A DNA stretch of 64,000 bases. Origin: Nematopogon swammerdamellus. Lineage: Eukaryota > Arthropoda > Insecta > Lepidoptera > Adelidae. Shown piece after piece: positions 51,391 to 62,402 of this stretch. The position numbers and the translations under genes were made by a program. The stretch spans positions 19,855,566-19,919,565 of the forward strand of contig OX336340.1 of assembly GCA_946902875.1 (NCBI GenBank), read 5' to 3'. The stretch's first letter is position 1. Every line of letters starts with the position of its first letter. The notes below the pieces were generated by a model that worked only from the letters and a program-made list of their open reading frames with translations, ran no database searches and had not been told where the DNA came from.

Positions 51391-51702
51391 GTGGGGCTGG
51401 TACATAAAAATAATAGCCCCACTGCATATCTTCCCGTGCATGCCGTAAAAGGTGACTAAGGGATATGGACATGGTGCCGTTCTAAATGGCGACAGGTTAG
51501 CCAACTCTCACATTGGTACGGCCCTTCCACCGAGTCATGCAGAAGGTGGGTCTTCGTGCCTTACGTACTGCTTGATAGTAACTATCTTGTTCTTAATACA
51601 GTGCGAAACATGGTGGTTGGTGTTGTGCTGTAATTTACAAGAGTACTTGCAGCATAACACCGATTAATCTGCTTACCCTGATTGTCGGGATACAGTGTGT
51701 GG
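51391..51702 (+). mobile_element. SINE B, full-length with head hairpin
   Basis: Starts with GTGGGGCTGGTAC...GCCCCAC, which can form a hairpin, then CTGCATATCTTCCCGTGCAT and the family B body, ending in CAGTGTGTGGCATG and (TATG)n (51703-51720). Confidence 0.8.
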
Positions 51703-51720
51703 CATGTATGTATGTATGTG

Positions 51721-52285
51721 TCCATAAAAAAAAAATGTGTCAAAGGAGAGATGAAAACAATAATAACAATAACGGATATGTATTCTGAATAATTTATGAA
51801 TTAATCTAAATGTTTATTTTTTCAATTGTTAACATATTTTGTTCAAATAGAAAATTGAAACTGGAACGTAGGTACAACTTTACAAATTACGTATCTACCA
51901 AACGGTTATTTATTTTAAATTTGCTCGGAAACATCTAAAGGTTTAAATTTCAATGTTAAAATTTAAATATTAATTTCCAATTCCAATTTAAATACGATTT
52001 ATAAAAGCCCAGAATAATTCAGAATAGCGTTGTTATTTCTCATTTCCTAAATTATTTTCAGACCAAAACGTGAAAATACTAATATAACAATAACTTTCAC
52101 TCGCCCTGAAAATTTCTTGGTCCTAAAACTTTCTATTTAACAAACCATTTCACAATATTTCTATGCATCATTAAGCCAATCAAAACAAGGAACTCACCCA
52201 ACCGTGATGACTCCAGGTGTTGGCCAGGTGTTTTATTGGGTCTCTTTTAAACCCAGTAAGATGTCTCAATTACATCTTACTGTTT
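51721..52285. other. AT-rich, unassigned
   Basis: Nothing recognised. Confidence 0.4.
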
Positions 52286-52287
52286 TT

Positions 52288-52575
52288 CTTTTAAACTGAC
52301 ACGATTGCCTACATCACCTACTACATTCTTGATGTCAGCACATAACACCTTGGTGAACTAGGTGCCATGTCAGTGCTTCCCTTCGGTCGTGCCGGCTACA
52401 CTGAACTGGACGGAAAACACGAACTATTTAAATAGCCGTTGCAACCGACCTTTCATTCAACCTACCACCTAGTAAGGTAAGAAGGGAAGGGACCTACAGT
52501 TTTACGTGGAAACCAAACCACGGTCGGCCTCAAACGGTCCAGCGCACCCCACCCATCCATCGGTATTAGAAAAGT
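52288..52575 (-). mobile_element. SINE A copy
   Basis: TTAAACTGACACGATTGCC, GTGCCATGTCAGTGCTTCCC, CTGAACTGGACGGAAAACAC and CCTACCACCTAGTAAGGTAA. The end reaches the 5S-like part (CACCCATCCATCGGTA) but not the A box. Confidence 0.75.
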
Positions 52576-53238
52576 CGACAACGGTAGGCTTGAAAGGATA
52601 TAAGTGGAATCTCGAAATATTTAATGAGGTGTCAAGTTCCTGGGTGACACCTAAGTTTACTAAACCAACGATTTTTCTAAAACAACGAACTTATTTGTCA
52701 GTGGTAAAACGTTTTTACAGTTTTAGCGTATTCTAACTACTTCTCTCATATGTTCACAAAAACACAAAAGTATCGTCAAAATTAGGTCACTGGTTCACAG
52801 TTTTTCCGTAGTTTATCGCACACGGAGAACACACATTGTCAGCAAATCTGTTTACTTCCTTCTTTCGACGTCAGCGTTCACGCAATATTCTGGCCTTGCG
52901 CGCATAGACGAATGACTTAGATTCCATTGACTGCGAATATAATATTCAGACGGTCTGCAGTAAACTGCCCGTACTTCAGCTTCCCTGGTACATCGGTACA
53001 ACGAACACCCACCTGGCGCAGTGCCAGCAGGCTAGCAGGCTCCACCCGCATGTGTAAACCGTAAACCTATATACATCCTTAATTTATCCTATCCAAAAGG
53101 CGTTTTCGCACACGCTTTCATATACATGGTGTGCGCAGTAGCGTATGGAATACTGAAAGGGGTGATTCTTATGTGAAACCGAAAAACGAAGAATTTCATT
53201 ATGCCCATAAATTTTTCAAAGTTACCACCACAAAATGT
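52576..53238. other. Unassigned sequence
   Basis: Nothing recognised. Confidence 0.35.
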
Positions 53239-53239
53239 T

Positions 53240-53445
53240 TCAATACTGACACGGTTGGCTAGTTGGCTACATCACCTACAATCTGGTATGTCAGCTGATA
53301 AAACCTTGGTGAACGGCGGCGTGCCGTGTCAGTGCTTCCCGTTGGTCGTGCCGGCTACACTGAAGGAAAAACGCGCCCAGGTGTGCTTAAAATCACGAAC
53401 AGCAGTCGACCGATCTCACAACTGAGCTACCGAGGCTGACGAATG
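53240..53445 (-). mobile_element. SINE A, internally deleted copy with A-box end
   Basis: TACTGACACGGTTGGCTAG through GTGCCGTGTCAGTGCTTCCC, then a jump to AACGCGCCCAGGTGTGC and CTCACAACTGAGCTACCGAG. The core and most of the 5S-like part are missing. Confidence 0.7.
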
Positions 53446-53467
53446 TATAAGTACCTGAAATTGATTT

Positions 53468-53905
53468 TTGACGTGATGACGTCACGTCTTATAAATTGAT
53501 GAACACCGGCTGCACACACGGAAAAGTGTCACGTTCCATCTGAGCCTGTGTGTGCAAGCGAGAGCGCGTAACAAGCGATAGAGAGGCACAATCGGCCCAA
53601 GCGTCAGCTAGTACCAGGGCAGCACAAATTAAAAGGAGGTTACTCGTACCATAATATATTACGCGCACCTGGCCGGTCGGGAAAGATTTCAAATTTAGAA
53701 TATTCATGAAACTTCTAAAGGACCAGGGCAGCACAAATGAAAGGAGGTTACTCGTACCATAATACTATATTAAAGCGCAAAGAGCGGGAAAGAACATTTT
53801 ACTAATCTGTCCTTTTTTTTTAAATGTAACGTTTTTAATGTCATCAAAACCAGCCAGATACACTTTAGAACCGTTCCCAGTAGTCTTACCACTTTATGAC
53901 GTCAT
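53468..53905. repeat. Segment with paired CRE-like palindromes and local duplication
   Basis: GACGTGATGACGTCACG near 53470 and TGACGTCATCACGT near 53897 are inverted copies containing the ATF/CREB palindrome TGACGTCA. Between them, AGGAGGTTACTCGTACCATAAT occurs twice (about 53635 and 53740), and GCGCACCTGGCCGGTCGG is shared with 13700. Confidence 0.55.
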
Positions 53906-54296
53906 CACGTAAAACTATCGTCCGTAAACCGACTTTACAGACAACCAATTTTTTTATTCAAAAAAACTACAAGGACCAAAGTGGTTCGTTTGAACTCCAG
54001 AAACAACCTTTAAATTTTTTGGTCATTGCCTGTATATCTATTACTATTTACCAGGGGCGCAATAAAAATATAATCTCTTATTATAAGCTCTTTTCTATTT
54101 TATTTATGCTGTGCGATCAATTGGGCTGTGATTTTTACAGCCGCAAAAATCCATTATTTTGAACAAGTGAAATCCCTTAGCGCAGCTCTTTTGTTTATCT
54201 GTCCATAGCATGAACCAACAAATCATTTGCACCGATAGGTCTGATACGTTTGGAATATTCCATGAATGGTATATGCGCTTAAAATGTATGTAATCA
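53906..54296. other. Unassigned sequence
   Basis: AT-rich, nothing recognised. Confidence 0.35.
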
Positions 54297-54297
54297 A

Positions 54298-54450
54298 TTC
54301 ATTTCAAGTAACTTAGAATACGCTTAGAATAGAATAGAATGGAACGGAATTAAATTGAATATTTTATTATATACATAGGTCATTCAATTTCATTCCATTC
54401 CTTTCTATTCTATTATATTACGTTCTAAGTTACTTGAAATGATTTGAATC
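54298..54450. repeat. Palindrome with ~65 bp arms
   Basis: TTCATTTCAAGTAACTTAGA and GGAACGGAATTAAATTGAAT pair with complements on the right, ending TAAGTTACTTGAAATGA. The loop is short and AT-rich. Confidence 0.8.
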
Positions 54451-54601
54451 CTAGAACTAATTTTTTACGAAATTACATACATTTGAATAAATGGAATGGA
54501 ACATATTTAAATATTTAATAGGTTATATTATAGTTTATTTAGTCACTACTAGATTAAAGTCTTTGAATGGAAAAGAATAGAATATAATATAGTAGAGTAA
54601 T

Positions 54602-54760
54602 AGAGGAGAGTAGAGCACTTTGACAAGATCCGAGTAACCGTAACCGACGAGTATTGCATTCAGGACGTTATGAGATCGGAAGAGGCAGAGCTGGTGTGTC
54701 ACTATTAGTAGCTCGTGGAGATCCGTTGCCGTTGGGAAAAGGCGTGACTTTATATGTGTA
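54602..54760 (+). pseudogene. LINE L 3' end, decayed copy
   Basis: CGACGAGTATTGCATTCAGG, GTTATGAGATCGGAAGAGGC and CGTGGAGATCCGTTGCCG follow the same order as 23320-23440. Reading frame broken. Confidence 0.55.
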
Positions 54761-56455
54761 AATGTGTAGGTATACATGTAGAATATACATTGTTTAATGT
54801 AACACATACTGGTGTATTTAAATACATAGCAAGAAAACACTAAGCGCGGAAAGGCGATTAACGCTAATGTGAATGATTTCTTCCAGTCAACTTTTGTCAT
54901 TACCTTTGAGCATTACTTGTGCCTATTTCTCGCCAGTAGTGTCTAAAATCCGTATACCATATACGTCGATCGCAAGAGGCTTTTAAGTCGATCGCTGAAA
55001 TATGTAGAGCATGAAGTGACTCGTAGAAACATCGAAGAATTCATAATATTTTATGTGACTTAACATTTTCCGGGTGGTCGAACCACAAGGACCGCAATAG
55101 TGACAAATATAAAGGATGTAATGAACATAGTTTTCAATTCAAACAAAAATTACTACAAATTATTTAACAAGGAAAACCTTTGGTACCTACAAGTGTCGAA
55201 CTTTAAATTTTTTGTAGGTAGATCTTCATAGAAAAAAGTATGGGCGCCACTCCCATATACAGACAATTACCTACTCCTTTCTAAATCAGGGACGCGATTC
55301 GTCGGAACTGAGCGCACGTGCGTCGGACATTCATTCCTTTGTCGAGTCTCTTGTTTGCTGCGGAACGGAGGTTGGAGAAATCTGCCGACAGCAAAAATAC
55401 TTAGTTGTTTATTTCTCCGCCACCGAGGCGTGTTTTTCGCGAGAGGAATACTATGATCTCACTGATACGAGTTTCTTTACTTGGGCATCCTTAGCATAGA
55501 ATATCGAATGACTTCTATCTTTCTGTAATCCTAATAAATAAAGAGAGAAAAATTTGCACAGATCTTCCACAGACGTAAACAAACAAAACTAAACGACGAT
55601 AAGGTTTATTTATAGTATAAATCAAACATACATAAATATATTTAAATAAATATTAAAACTTCCCGTGCGTACCTACTTGTAAATGCCTACGATTTCCAAA
55701 CGTTATCGAACGAAGTAAATACCTAAATAAAATACACATTACGCCACTCATGAAGTATCATAAACTATAATATGATTCTAATATTATAAATATATACATA
55801 GCATTAAGTAAAAATACGATTTAATAAAACACGCTCAAAATAATTAAAATCCAGGCTAAAACTAGACAATAGTATATTATTATTACATAAGTTTGAAAGA
55901 TACTCTCGTAAGCACGTATCATAACATTTTCTTGCAAATGACAAGAATTTATATATTTTTTTCTAATACGTATTTATAATATCCTGAAATTTCAACTAGA
56001 ATGTTCCAAAAAGTAAAATCGATTGCCGCATCGGCCTCGTGGAGGCTGCATCAACACTCCTCCCTTCCCACCGCTCAAGCCGACGTCATTCCTTCATCCC
56101 TTAGCATTCCAGTCACTGTTGCCTCTAACTGCATATGCCGACGTGCCTGCTCAGCAAACTCACTTTATATCTGAATAAGACACTTATACTTACTAGAGAT
56201 TCTCTGCCGATGATACTTTTATTATTCTCGCGCCGACCTCTTTCACTTAAAATCTTTTAAAGTTATGAAAATGGGTGGAGTGAATGTGCGAGCATACATA
56301 ATTATGTATGTGTGACAATAATAAATTAATAATACTTCAAGTAATGCATAAGTTTTCAAACGTCAACAGTAAATAAACAAACCATCAGTTAAGCAAAAGT
56401 TCGGCCCTGCTGTATGTTTAGTAAGTATTTAAGTGAACTCAAAAGTAAAAAAGTT
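54761..56455. other. Unassigned sequence
   Basis: No gene recognised. 55310-55440 is moderately GC-rich without a frame. Confidence 0.4.
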
Positions 56456-56469
56456 GAAATGTAGGTTTC

Positions 56470-56640
56470 CGGGCGTCGCGCGTCGCGGGGCGGGCGCGGC
56501 GCGGCGCAGGGCGGGCGGCGCGGCGCGCTGCGCGGCTGACGGGCGGCGAAGCGTGCGTCGCGAGCGCCGGCCGGGCGGACACTGCCGCCGCTGCCTGCGC
56601 CGCAGCCTCTGACGCTTACGTGATTACATCTACCACTCAT
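56470..56640. promoter_or_regulatory. GC/CpG-rich island, possible promoter or 5' exon
   Basis: About 150 bases of very high GC with dense CG dinucleotides (GGCGCGGCGCGCTGCGCGGC) stand out sharply from AT-rich surroundings. On the minus strand an open frame (56389-56652) starts MSGRCNHV just outside and continues into Arg/Ala/Pro-rich sequence. CACGTAAGC at its start could be a splice donor. Such islands in insects often mark promoters or first exons; no initiator or partner exon is identified. Confidence 0.35.
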
Positions 56641-56984
56641 CTTGTACCCCACCTTTTTGTGAGTCTAATTAATTATCCTTGCGTCGCGACGCAGGCATTG
56701 TCCTCTAAATTCGTTTTAAGTAAAACTACGATAGAAAACCACCAAGCCGCATAGTAATCCTGAAAGTAGCTCACCGGCCGCGCCCCTTCGTGAGCGCTAA
56801 CCACGTCCATGGAATTGTTTTGTTTTCGGGCCCATTTTGTAAACACTTTCTAGGTAAAACATAAAATATGATAAAAGCGTTGGCTTTCTGTTATTTTGTC
56901 GAGGCAGAGATAAATAAAATATTGTATTCAAGTTTTGCACAGCCCATGTTTTAGCATTTTGAAATATTGTTTTCAACTTTTTAT
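56641..56984. other. Unassigned sequence
   Basis: Nothing recognised. Confidence 0.35.
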
Positions 56985-57300
56985 GGTCCCGTATCCGTCG
57001 TATGGAACCATATTACTAAATCTACGCTGTCTGTCTATCCGTCTGTCGATTCGAGGGCTGTATCTCTTGAACCGTAATAGGTAGACCGTTGACATTTTCA
57101 CAGAATATGTTTTATTATGGCCGATATAACAACAAATAATAAAAATAAGAAAAAGTAAAAAAATCACGGGGTCTCCGTACAAGAAACTAAAGAGTGTATG
57201 AGCGCCATCTACCGAAAATAGTATGAAGCAGCGCTGACCATGACATGGCGATACGAAACCCTCGGTGCGCGAGTTGGACTCATACTTGGCAGATTTTTTT
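56985..57300 (+). repeat. Repeat F, full-length copy
   Basis: GGTCCCGTATCCGTCGTATG, GTCTGTCTATCCGTCTGTCG, GAATATGTTTTATTATGGCC and CTCGGTGCGCGAGTTGGAC. Shares the CGTACGG-type start variant with 61978-62380. Confidence 0.7.
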
Positions 57301-57715
57301 ATATTTAGTTATATTAAAAACTAGGTTATCGGATTCTTGGTTAAATAAATAATTCTCTTTTTGGCTTTCCCGTTGTCAGGTAAGACAGTCAGTTGTAAGT
57401 AAGAAAGCAATGTTAATTATAAATAAACCTACTGTTAGATAATCCTGCATCTACCCACATCGTTTGTGAAGAAGGAATATTTAATGAATAGATAAACTTC
57501 AAGGCCGCGAAGCAAAGCCACTAATCTTGGTCTCATAAATAAAACAGCACGGGGAGTGAATTATTTTGCTTGGTTTATTTTCTCTTCTCTAGTCACGTAG
57601 TTATTTACTGCGCATAGACATGATCGCACCCTCCTCTCGACCGAAAGACCGCGCCGGACCGGTGGAATAGTACACTGATACAACAGTAAATACCCCAAAC
57701 AAATAGATATATCGC
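57301..57715. other. Unassigned sequence
   Basis: Nothing recognised. Confidence 0.35.
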
Positions 57716-57717
57716 TA

Positions 57718-57945
57718 GGGTGTGGAACTGTCTTCCGACGAGTGTATTTCCTGAACCCTTTAACCTGGGTGTCTTCAAACGTCGTCGTATTAACAGGCTA
57801 GACAGCCTAGCAACAGTCCGAAAATCTACTGGCATAGCACCTAACTGAGCGTGGTTTCGCGAGGAGAGGTGATTTTGGCTCAGTCGACTGCACCATTGGT
57901 CTCTCGGCTCAGCCACCCATGATGGTTAATATAAAAAAAATACAA
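57718..57945 (+). pseudogene. LINE J 3' end (plus copy)
   Basis: The plus strand reads RVWNCLPTSVFPEPFNLGVF, KRRRINRLDSLATVRK, STGIAPN, stop. This is the end of a CR1/jockey-type reverse-transcriptase ORF. The 3' UTR (GCGTGGTTTCGCGAGGAGAG ... CAGCCACCCATGATGG) and an A-rich tail follow. It is severely 5'-truncated. Confidence 0.75.
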
Positions 57946-57954
57946 ATAGCTCAA

Positions 57955-58570
57955 AACTACATACCACACGCTGCACCCCGACAATCTGGGTAAGCAGAGT
58001 AGTCGGCGTTGTTCTGCAAGAATGCTCTTGTAAATTACAGCACAACACCAACCACCAAATTAGGAAAGTTTTAGGACAAGATGACTATCAAGCAGCAAGT
58101 AAGGCACGAAGACACACCGTTTTTTTTTTTCATTAAACCAGCATGGGTGGCTGTGCCGAGAGACCAATGGTGCAGTCGACAGAGCCAAAATCACCTCTCC
58201 TCGCGAACCCACGCTCAGTTAGGTGCCATGCCAGCAGATTTGCGGACTGTTGCAAGGCTGTCTAGCCCGTTAAAACGACGCTTGAAAACACCCAGGTTAA
58301 AGGATTCAGGAAATACACTCGCCGGAAGACAGTTCCACACTCTAGCGGTGCGACAAAGAAACGATTTAGAGAACCGATGGGTTCTCAAAAGCCCAATGTC
58401 AACAACAAAAGGGTGCTGATACATGACTCGGTGGAAGGACCATGCCAAGGTGGCTAGGCCTGTCGCCCTTATGCACGGCATCTTGTCCTTATCCCTTAGT
58501 CGCCTTTTACGAGATGCACGGAGAGATTTGCAGTGGGGCTGTTATTTTTAAATACCCGACCACACGCGGT
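57955..58570 (-). mobile_element. SINE B interrupted by a LINE J insertion
   Basis: 57955-58117 and 58425-58570 are the two parts of a minus-strand family B element. The expected AAGACCCACC / TCTGCATGACTCGG join is split by the LINE J fragment at 58118-58425. The outer end still shows GTGGGGCTGTTATTTTTAAA. Confidence 0.75.
58118..58425 (-). pseudogene. LINE J 3' end (minus copy, nested)
   Basis: The minus strand reads HPFVVDIGLLRTHRFSKSFL, CRTARVWNCLPASVFPE, SFNLGVFKRRFNGLDSLATV, RKSAGMAPN, stop at 58215, with no interruption. The 3' UTR and a poly-A (T run at 58119-58130 on the plus strand) follow. It is the longest LINE J coding piece in the window (about 68 codons). Being nested in SINE B, it inserted after that SINE. 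Confidence 0.8.
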
Positions 58571-58764
58571 AGCTGGAAACTCATACAGTTCGTAACGAAT
58601 AAATACACGAATAGTACAAATTGAGCATATTCGGGTTCTACATTTATAATGGGGACCTTTGCTCGTGCTGTTAAAATTAGTTTTACAAATGTAAGTCCCG
58701 AGAGCATTCCGTTGACTATGTGGCAAAATCTAATGGTAGTTTGACTTCCCATGGTTCAATTGAA

Positions 58765-59175
58765 CTTTTTTTTTATGTAATACGGTATGGGTGGCTGAGT
58801 CGGAGGGGCCATAAGCAGATGCTCCAACCAGCCAATATCACCTCCGAGAAGGTAGGTGCCATACCGGACACTTCCCTGGATTGCTGGCTATACTGGACTA
58901 GAGGAGAACACAACCGAGACTGCTATGCGGCCATCTTACATCCAGTACGGTACTACCAACCCAGTCGGCTACAATTTGAGCCTACCACCTAGTAAGGGGC
59001 ATGTGAAGGGACCTACTACAGTTTTTGCACAGGTTCCGAACGGTCAAGCAGCTGGTGTAGGTATACACGTAAATGTTTTCGTCAGAAAAAACTCATTGGT
59101 ACACGCCGACCGGATTCGAACCTCGGACCTCTCGCATGAGAAGCCGGTGCCCAAACCACTCGACCACCCGCCACT
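58765..59175 (-). mobile_element. SINE C, full-length with tRNA-like head
   Basis: On the minus strand the head at 59104-59172 reads GGGTGGTCGAGTGGTTTGGG (A box) and later GAGGTTCGAATCCGG (B box). The T-stem CCGAG...CCGGT is imperfect. The shared core lies at 58950-58995 (complement) and the tail ends in poly-A (T run at 58765-58774). Confidence 0.85.
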
Positions 59176-59502
59176 AACGCTAAGGCAAATGGAATTATGA
59201 TTGCTTTTGTCGTCGATTTTTTGAGCTCATACGGTGTTTGTCGCGTCCGTTGACTCACATATTTCATATTCAAACTGGCACAGATTCGGCATGTTGCTTA
59301 CGAGGTATTTTTTATTTCAGACCTAAGATCCTCGAGAATCTGCCTGAATGATGTGAACATGGTAGTTTCAATCTAGTCTCGAGTGGTGTTCACAACTGAT
59401 TTACTCGTCGGACGTCTTCGTCGGTGGGTCTGAGTTCGAGTCCTACTTAAGATTGTCTGGTGCGGGATGATATTGTTCTTTCATATTTTTTTTGTATTTG
59501 TT

Positions 59503-59740
59503 TTTATGTAAACTGACACGGTGGCTATATCACCTATTACAACATCCGCGATGTCAGCCCATAACACCTTGAGAAACTATGCGCCATGTCAGTAGTAGCA
59601 GTATTACTTGGAATTCGAACCACGGCCAGCCTCCAACGGTCGAACGGTCACCCATCCAAATTCTGACCGCGCCCAGGTGTGCTCATGATCACGAACGATA
59701 GTCGACCGATCCCACCACCGAGCTACCGAGGCAGATAATT
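59503..59740 (-). mobile_element. SINE A, head-complete, core deleted
   Basis: GTAAACTGACACGGTGGCTA through GATGTCAGCCCATAACACC, then a jump to CACGGCCAGCCTCCAACG, GGTCACCCATCCAAATTCTG (5S-like) and CACCACCGAGCTACCGAGGC (A box). Confidence 0.75.
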
Positions 59741-59764
59741 TCAGCTCAATGTTTTTAAAGTAAA

Positions 59765-59900
59765 TCAACATGGGTGGCTGTGCCGAGGGACCAATGGTAC
59801 GGTTGACAGACCCAAAAAGACCTCTTCGAAACCACGCTCACAGAGTCCCCATACCAGCAGATTTGCGGACTGTTGCTAGGCTGTCTAGCCTGTTTAGGAA
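59765..59900 (-). mobile_element. LINE J 3' end (minus copy, decayed)
   Basis: ATGGGTGGCTGTGCCGAGGG and CCAGCAGATTTGCGGACTGT are the complement of the LINE J 3' UTR and the last codons (RLDSLATVRKSAGMG). Confidence 0.7.
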
Positions 59901-60879
59901 TTTAGAGTACAGCATGGTGCAGATGTTTCCATACTCAAGTAGGTATAAACTGATTTACTATTTCGTCAGGTGTACCGTGGCGGAGTCCTCGGTTTCCTTT
60001 CCTCCGCCCCGGGCCGCCGCGTCTCGATCTCTAACTGACAATTCATTTGAAAGCAAACAGGGTCCTTTACAACGTGGCTAGCACCAAGCTTATTAGCTAT
60101 ACTGAAGAAATTCTAATGCAATCCCACCGTTACCTAGGTATATATAGCAAATGTCTAGAGTTTGGTATATTTTAAGGCTGTAAAACGATACGTTTTTACC
60201 GCTCAATAACATTTTTGGAAACCCGACTACCAATAAAAGCGTAGGTAACAAGGACAGATAGGTAAAAATGCTGTCTCTTTGAATCTTTATACAAGTCAGA
60301 TTACAGCATTTCTAGAGCTGTTTCCTTAATTAAATTATTAAGTTCTTCTCACTTTACTCATATGTACGTTGATATTATCGAAAATAGTCCTTTTGTCCAA
60401 TTATGTCCAAAATAGCTATCCACGCGGCCGGCATTCTCGGCACTATCCCGGGGTCAAAATTCAATTTACTTTTTAGGTTAGTTTTGTTTAGTTTAGCATT
60501 AGTTTTAATTTTAAAATGATTGTAAGTTCTTTCTGTTTATTTAATTTTTATGTTCTCTTTCTGTTTAATAAATTATTTCTTATTTTAATTAATATACTAA
60601 TAATAAATCTATAAGGGATGGTCATGGAATAAGTTACTTTGTTTTACTAGATATTGCGTCTGTAGACTCTATGTATGATAGTAAAACTAAATTGACGATT
60701 TTTAGAAATATTTTCTGTATGTATGTATGTTCCTTCATAACTTTTAAACCGATCATACGAATTCGAAGAAACTTAGTACAAGTACATTTAACTATACGTG
60801 ACACAGGATAGGCTAAATAAAATTAATTTCCGGTTACGCTAAGCTATTGCTCCCATACAAACCGAATCTTCCGTGCGCC
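59901..60879. other. Unassigned sequence
   Basis: A GC-rich bit at 59985-60035 (CCTCCGCCCCGGGCCGCCG) is isolated. A TATG run lies near 60715-60730. Confidence 0.35.
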
Positions 60880-60945
60880 GAAATACTTACTTTCTTCTTC
60901 TACGAATTTCACGCGAGCGAAGCCGCGGGCAAAAGCTAGTAGCGA
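60880..60945 (-). repeat. Terminus of the 'CCCGCGGCTTCGC' element
   Basis: ACGAATTTCACGCGAGCGAA and GCCGCGGGCAAAAGCTAGTA form the complement of the left end at 16620. The body upstream probably extends to about 60715 but is not matched. Confidence 0.6.
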
Positions 60946-61335
60946 ATATATTCAGATTACAAGTGATTTCTCAGTTTGAGCCATCATCGTTATGTTCTTG
61001 CTTATGTTATGTGGTTTCCGTTGTAACATCCACAGACTAACAAGGGAAAAAATGTAACATGCATAAACATTTTTTTTGTCTTTTTTATCCTTACGGAAAG
61101 GCGAGGGTCGTTTGACCGTACAGCCAAGTCTTTTGTATGTTATTGTCCATCTTAATTTGAATTTGTTATTCTATCTTTTCTTTTTCCCATTAAGCAAGGA
61201 ATTCAGCCAGGTCTTCGTTTCTTAATCGATAAATAATTGATAAATAAACATCCACAAAGAAATTGTTTAATTTAATTATTGATGCAGTGAAATGACGTTT
61301 GCGGTGATGTGGAGTTTCCCCACAGAGCAGGTAAT
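60946..61335. other. Unassigned sequence
   Basis: Nothing recognised. Confidence 0.35.
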
Positions 61336-61339
61336 CGCA

Positions 61340-61660
61340 TCGCGCCATTGACTTATACCACAGAGCATGGAATACCGCGCGCCGCGCCTCCTAGAGACGC
61401 CCTGAGCGCGATTTCCCTACAAAGCCGTTGAAGCCTGTGGGCGTGACGTATGACTTACATATGTGTGTTGTGCGTGTGCATTTATTTTGTGCGTGTGCCT
61501 AACTTGCTCCTCTTTGTGTGTAGTGTCGATACTAACACACACACACACACATACGAAGCGCTAGCAGCTCTGCGTACGATTATTGGGTTTCAAATATTAT
61601 CGCTTAGGGCGTCTCTAGGAGGGGGCGCGCGCGGTATTCCATGCTCTGTGACTTATACAT
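61340..61660. repeat. Inverted-repeat element with ~55 bp arms
   Basis: CAGAGCATGGAATACCGCGC and CCTCCTAGAGACGCCCTGAG (left) pair with CGCTTAGGGCGTCTCTAGGA and GCGCGGTATTCCATGCTCTG (right). The loop contains an (AC)n microsatellite at 61537-61552. Confidence 0.85.
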
Positions 61661-61974
61661 ATTATAAAAAATAAATATTAGGTACTAACATAAGGACATG
61701 CCCTTATGAACTCAATAAATGTGCTCACTAAAGTGTTGGTGAAAGCATAGTTAGAACTCCTAAAATGAACAAAAAACTATTTGGAAACTGAATATCGTAT
61801 ACCTACTATTATTAAATTATGTTATATTTCTATGTATATTTCAGTCAGTCAGCGTATAAGCATCGACTGCTGGGCATACCCTCTCCATTTTTCCTCACGT
61901 TCTCTCGGTCTTCAGCGGTACGGAACCACTGATTTATGTCTTATTACGTACTTTATGTCGTCGTCCCACCATCC

Positions 61975-62378
61975 GTCGTACGGGACCATATTACTAAGCC
62001 TACGCCGTCTATCTGTCTGTCTGTCCGTCTGTCTGAGGGTTGTATCTCTTGAACTGTAATAGGTAGCCCGTTGAAATTTTCACATAATATGTGTTATTAT
62101 GGCCGATATAACAACAAATAATAAAAATAAGAAAAAGTTAAAAATTCACGGGGTCCCCATATAAGAAACTAAAAAGTGTATGCGCGCCATCTAACGAAAA
62201 GAATATGAAGCATTTTAACTAATCATGAATTCTAACTAATTCCATCTATAGCGTGTTTTATGAAATGCTTCATGCATTTCATAAAACACGCCATAGATGG
62301 CGTTAGTAGCGCTGACCAAGACATGGCGATACGGAACCCTCGATGCGCGAGTTCGATTCGCACTTGGCCGGTTTTTTT
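61975..62378 (+). repeat. Repeat F inserted in an RTE relic
   Basis: From CCGTCGTACGGGACCATATT to CACTTGGCCGGTTTTTTTTC. The RTE sequence resumes after it, giving both borders of this insertion. Confidence 0.75.
62250..62296. repeat. Near-perfect hairpin with ~22 bp arms
   Basis: GCGTGTTTTATGAAATGC and GCATTTCATAAAACACGC pair around a 5-base loop. It lies inside the repeat F copy, before CATAGATGGCG. Confidence 0.9.
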
Positions 62379-62402
62379 TCTTGTTCACGGCCGCCAATGT
62401 AG

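Larger units (their letters stand above)
61846..62402 (-). pseudogene. RTE-type ORF relic split by repeat F
   Basis: 61846-61974 matches the complement of the RTE end at 51137 (GTCAGCGTATAAGCATCGAC, ATGTCGTCGTCCCACC). The expected continuation TTGTTCACGGCCGCCAATGT appears only at 62379, after a repeat F copy. The coding frame is decayed. Confidence 0.65.

Noticed and set aside
51069..51407. Plus-strand frames over the RTE relic
   Set aside because: They are the antisense shadow of the minus-strand RTE polyprotein end.
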